DNA of 64,000 bases from Janibacter indicus (GTDB lineage Bacteria > Actinomycetota > Actinomycetes > Actinomycetales > Dermatophilaceae): contig NZ_FWXN01000008.1 in assembly GCF_900176385.1 (NCBI RefSeq), forward strand, positions 124,001 through 188,000. The letters run 5' to 3'. A program made the position numbers and the translations under genes. The first letter of the stretch is position 1. Each line of letters opens with the position of its first letter. Under the pieces are notes generated by a model, which saw nothing but the letters and a program-made list of their open reading frames with translations, made no database searches and was not told the DNA's origin. Shown piece after piece: positions 62,649-64,000 of the stretch.

Positions 62649-63791
62649 ATGACCACCCAGCACGTCCTCATCCTCGGCTCGGGAGCAGCCGGGGCCGCAG
62701 CCACCCGCACTCTCGCCTCACGCGACGATGTCCGGGTGACGCTGGTGACCCGCACCGGGGAGACGCCCTATACGCGGATGCTCATCAAGGGAATCGCGTT
62801 CGGTCCGACACCGCCGGAGATGATCAAGCTCCCGCTGCCTCAGATCGAGGTCATCGCCGACACCGTGCTCGAAGTCGACACCTCGGCGAAGCAGGTCCGG
62901 CTGACCTCCGGCGCACAGGTCTCCTACGACGCGCTCATCGTCGCGACCGGGAGCATGCCCCGTTCCCTGCCCGCTGACGTGTTCGGCGACGACGCCGGAC
63001 AAGGGAGGGTCACCGCTCTTCACTCCGTGGAGGATGCCCTCGGCATCCGAAAGTTGCTGACCGGCCTGGGACGGCCGGCGCGCGTGGCGATCTACGGCGG
63101 CGGAATCATCGCAGCCGAGACCGCCTCGTCGCTGCAAGCCGACGGACACATGGTCACGCTGGTCTCTCGCAGTTCCGTTCCCGGCATCGGAGCGTTTGGG
63201 GCGCCCGTGGCTGAACGCCTCGCCGCCGACCATGCCGCCAAGGTGCAGACTCGATTCGGTCGCACTCTCCAGCATGTCGACGAAACAGAATCCGGTGTCG
63301 CCATCACCCTCGACGACGGCGATCCTATTGTGGCCGACTTCCTCCTCGTTGCGCTCGGCACGACGCCCGCAGCCCCGTCACCGTGGACGAACGGCATCGA
63401 CGTCGACGATCACCTCCGCGCCGCAGCAGACCACGTCTACGCCGCTGGAGGTGTGGCCACGCATCACGACGAAGCACTGGGCGCCTGGCGCATCGACCAT
63501 TGGGAAGACGCCGCCGCGCAGGGTGCGCACGCCGCACAGGCCGCATTGCACGACCTCGGCATCAGCGACGATCCGAGCACCTACCTGCCACGCAGCCCCT
63601 ACATGGCGATGGTCTACGGTCAGATGATCTCCGGAGTCGGGTACACGGCCGGCACAAACACCTACCTGGAAGCCGGCGAGGAGTTCATCGTCCGCCACGA
63701 GACCGACGGTATGGTCGTCGGCGTCACCGGCATCGACGCGGTCGGCACCGTCTACCAGTGGGGACAGCAGCTCCACGGCGTGCAGGCCTAG
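62649..63791 (+). CDS. FAD/NAD(P)-dependent oxidoreductase
   Basis: 380 residues. N-terminal FAD Rossmann motif ILGSGAAGAAATRTL (10-15 GxGxxG), second NAD(P) motif VAIYGGGIIAAETAS, and a C-terminal dimer-like region. The active-site CxxxxC of disulfide reductases is missing, so it is closer to ferredoxin-reductase/nitrite-reductase-like or rubredoxin-type reductases. Its place after csoR suggests a role in copper or redox stress. ATG after CAGGAG. Confidence 0.8.
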   Translation: MTTQHVLILGSGAAGAAATRTLASRDDVRVTLVTRTGETPYTRMLIKGIAFGPTPPEMIKLPLPQIEVIADTVLEVDTSAKQVRLTSGAQVSYDALIVATGSMPRSLPADVFGDDAGQGRVTALHSVEDALGIRKLLTGLGRPARVAIYGGGIIAAETASSLQADGHMVTLVSRSSVPGIGAFGAPVAERLAADHAAKVQTRFGRTLQHVDETESGVAITLDDGDPIVADFLLVALGTTPAAPSPWTNGIDVDDHLRAAADHVYAAGGVATHHDEALGAWRIDHWEDAAAQGAHAAQAALHDLGISDDPSTYLPRSPYMAMVYGQMISGVGYTAGTNTYLEAGEEFIVRHETDGMVVGVTGIDAVGTVYQWGQQLHGVQA

Positions 63792-63794
63792 GCG

Positions 63795-64000
63795 ATGGCG
63801 GGAGACTGTACCAGGCAGATCCCACGGCGGGGCTTCCTGCTCTCGCTGGCAGCGACCATTCTCATGATGGCGGCTGCCAGCGCGCCGTCGTTGTTCTACC
63901 CCCAGATCGCCGAACGGCTCGAGCTCGTTCCCGTCGCCACCACATTCGTATTCGCGGTCTACACCTTCACCCTCCTGGCCGCGCTGCTCTACCTCGGACC
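63795..64000 (+). CDS. MFS-type transporter, N-terminal part (cut by window end)
   Basis: First 68 codons: a short basic head (MAGDCTRQIPRRGF) and two hydrophobic segments (LLSLAATILMMAAASAP, FAVYTFTLLAALLYLG) with the PQIAERLELVP loop between, as in MFS efflux carriers. Continues beyond the window. ATG is 3 bases after the oxidoreductase stop, so cotranscribed. Confidence 0.7.
   Translation, partial: MAGDCTRQIPRRGFLLSLAATILMMAAASAPSLFYPQIAERLELVPVATTFVFAVYTFTLLAALLYLG

Larger units (their letters stand above)
37205..64000. mobile_element. Integrated conjugative element, right end not seen
   Basis: Starts at the 3' end of tRNA-Phe with a serine recombinase, then a minus-strand type IV secretion/conjugation operon up to 56811, then AraC regulator and copper genes to the window end. 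Evidence: tRNA junction, recombinase, VirD4, VirB4, TrbL, SSB, ParB-like, primase, ArdC genes, and a change of style from the chromosome (absence of the GAAGGGGG octamer). The right end is outside; inclusion of the copper genes is inferred from continuity. No repeat of the tRNA-Phe 3' end was seen downstream. Confidence 0.8.

Noticed and set aside
37205-64000. A second copy of the tRNA-Phe 3' end as right attachment site
   Set aside because: No similar stretch noticed in the window; the right end probably lies outside, so attR is not annotated.

Overview
The DNA is a high-GC actinobacterial chromosome segment. Evidence: mycothiol genes (mshA, mshD), GlnR next to mshD, SenX3 facing PhoU, a MarP-like protease, GuaB1 and a DUF2516 protein. 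Gene order and style recall Intrasporangiaceae (Janibacter-like), but I cannot place it to genus from sequence alone. Most genes start at GTG or ATG and are packed with ATGA/GTGA/TGATG overlaps, so much of the window looks translationally coupled.

Region 1 (1-37.2 kb) is core chromosome. It opens with senX3 (cut by the window edge) divergent from phoU, with an 11-nt-phased PHO box between them. Then come gpmA, a YbjN-like gene, mshA, a methyltransferase-like gene, a cupin, DUF2516, dtd, an L-asparaginase II family gene, a coupled HTH regulator/lysine-rich HBHA-like pair, ygfZ, an LCP cell-wall ligase and a nitrobindin. From 12.9 to 23.7 kb lies a nitrogen/phosphate block: glnR-mshD-ppk1-mutT1, then pstS (behind a four-unit PHO box) and pstCAB, then a low-affinity Pit transporter with its DUF47 partner. 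A cobalamin-riboswitch-controlled ABC importer (btuCDF type) follows, then a subtilase lipoprotein, marP, tRNA-Lys, an FAD oxidoreductase, DUF445, guaB1, a PHP-domain protein and a tRNA-Glu/Asp/Phe cluster.

Region 2 (37.2-56.8 kb) is an integrated conjugative element abutting the 3' end of tRNA-Phe. It has a large serine recombinase at the junction and, all on the minus strand, a long operon: DUF4913-type protein, SSB, VirD4-type coupling protein, VirB4-type ATPase, SCO6880-type protein, TrbL/VirB6-like channel protein, two small DUF6112-like membrane proteins, a bifunctional peptidoglycan hydrolase, ParB-like protein, DUF2637 protein, DNA primase/polymerase and an ArdC-like antirestriction protein. 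No relaxase is visible in the window. The recombinase frame runs on into the antisense of tRNA-Phe and tRNA-Asp with no stop of its own.

Region 3 (57.0-64.0 kb) is a copper-resistance cargo: an AraC-type regulator, two CsoR-like palindromes, copZ, a secreted His-rich protein, copA, a small YHS/Cys-rich protein, csoR, an FAD/NAD(P) oxidoreductase and the start of an MFS transporter cut by the window end. The right end of the element is not seen, so whether the cargo is inside it is inferred.

A recurring octamer, GAAGGGGG/CCCCCTTC, is found at least 17 times in the core segment; I found no copy in the element or the copper region.
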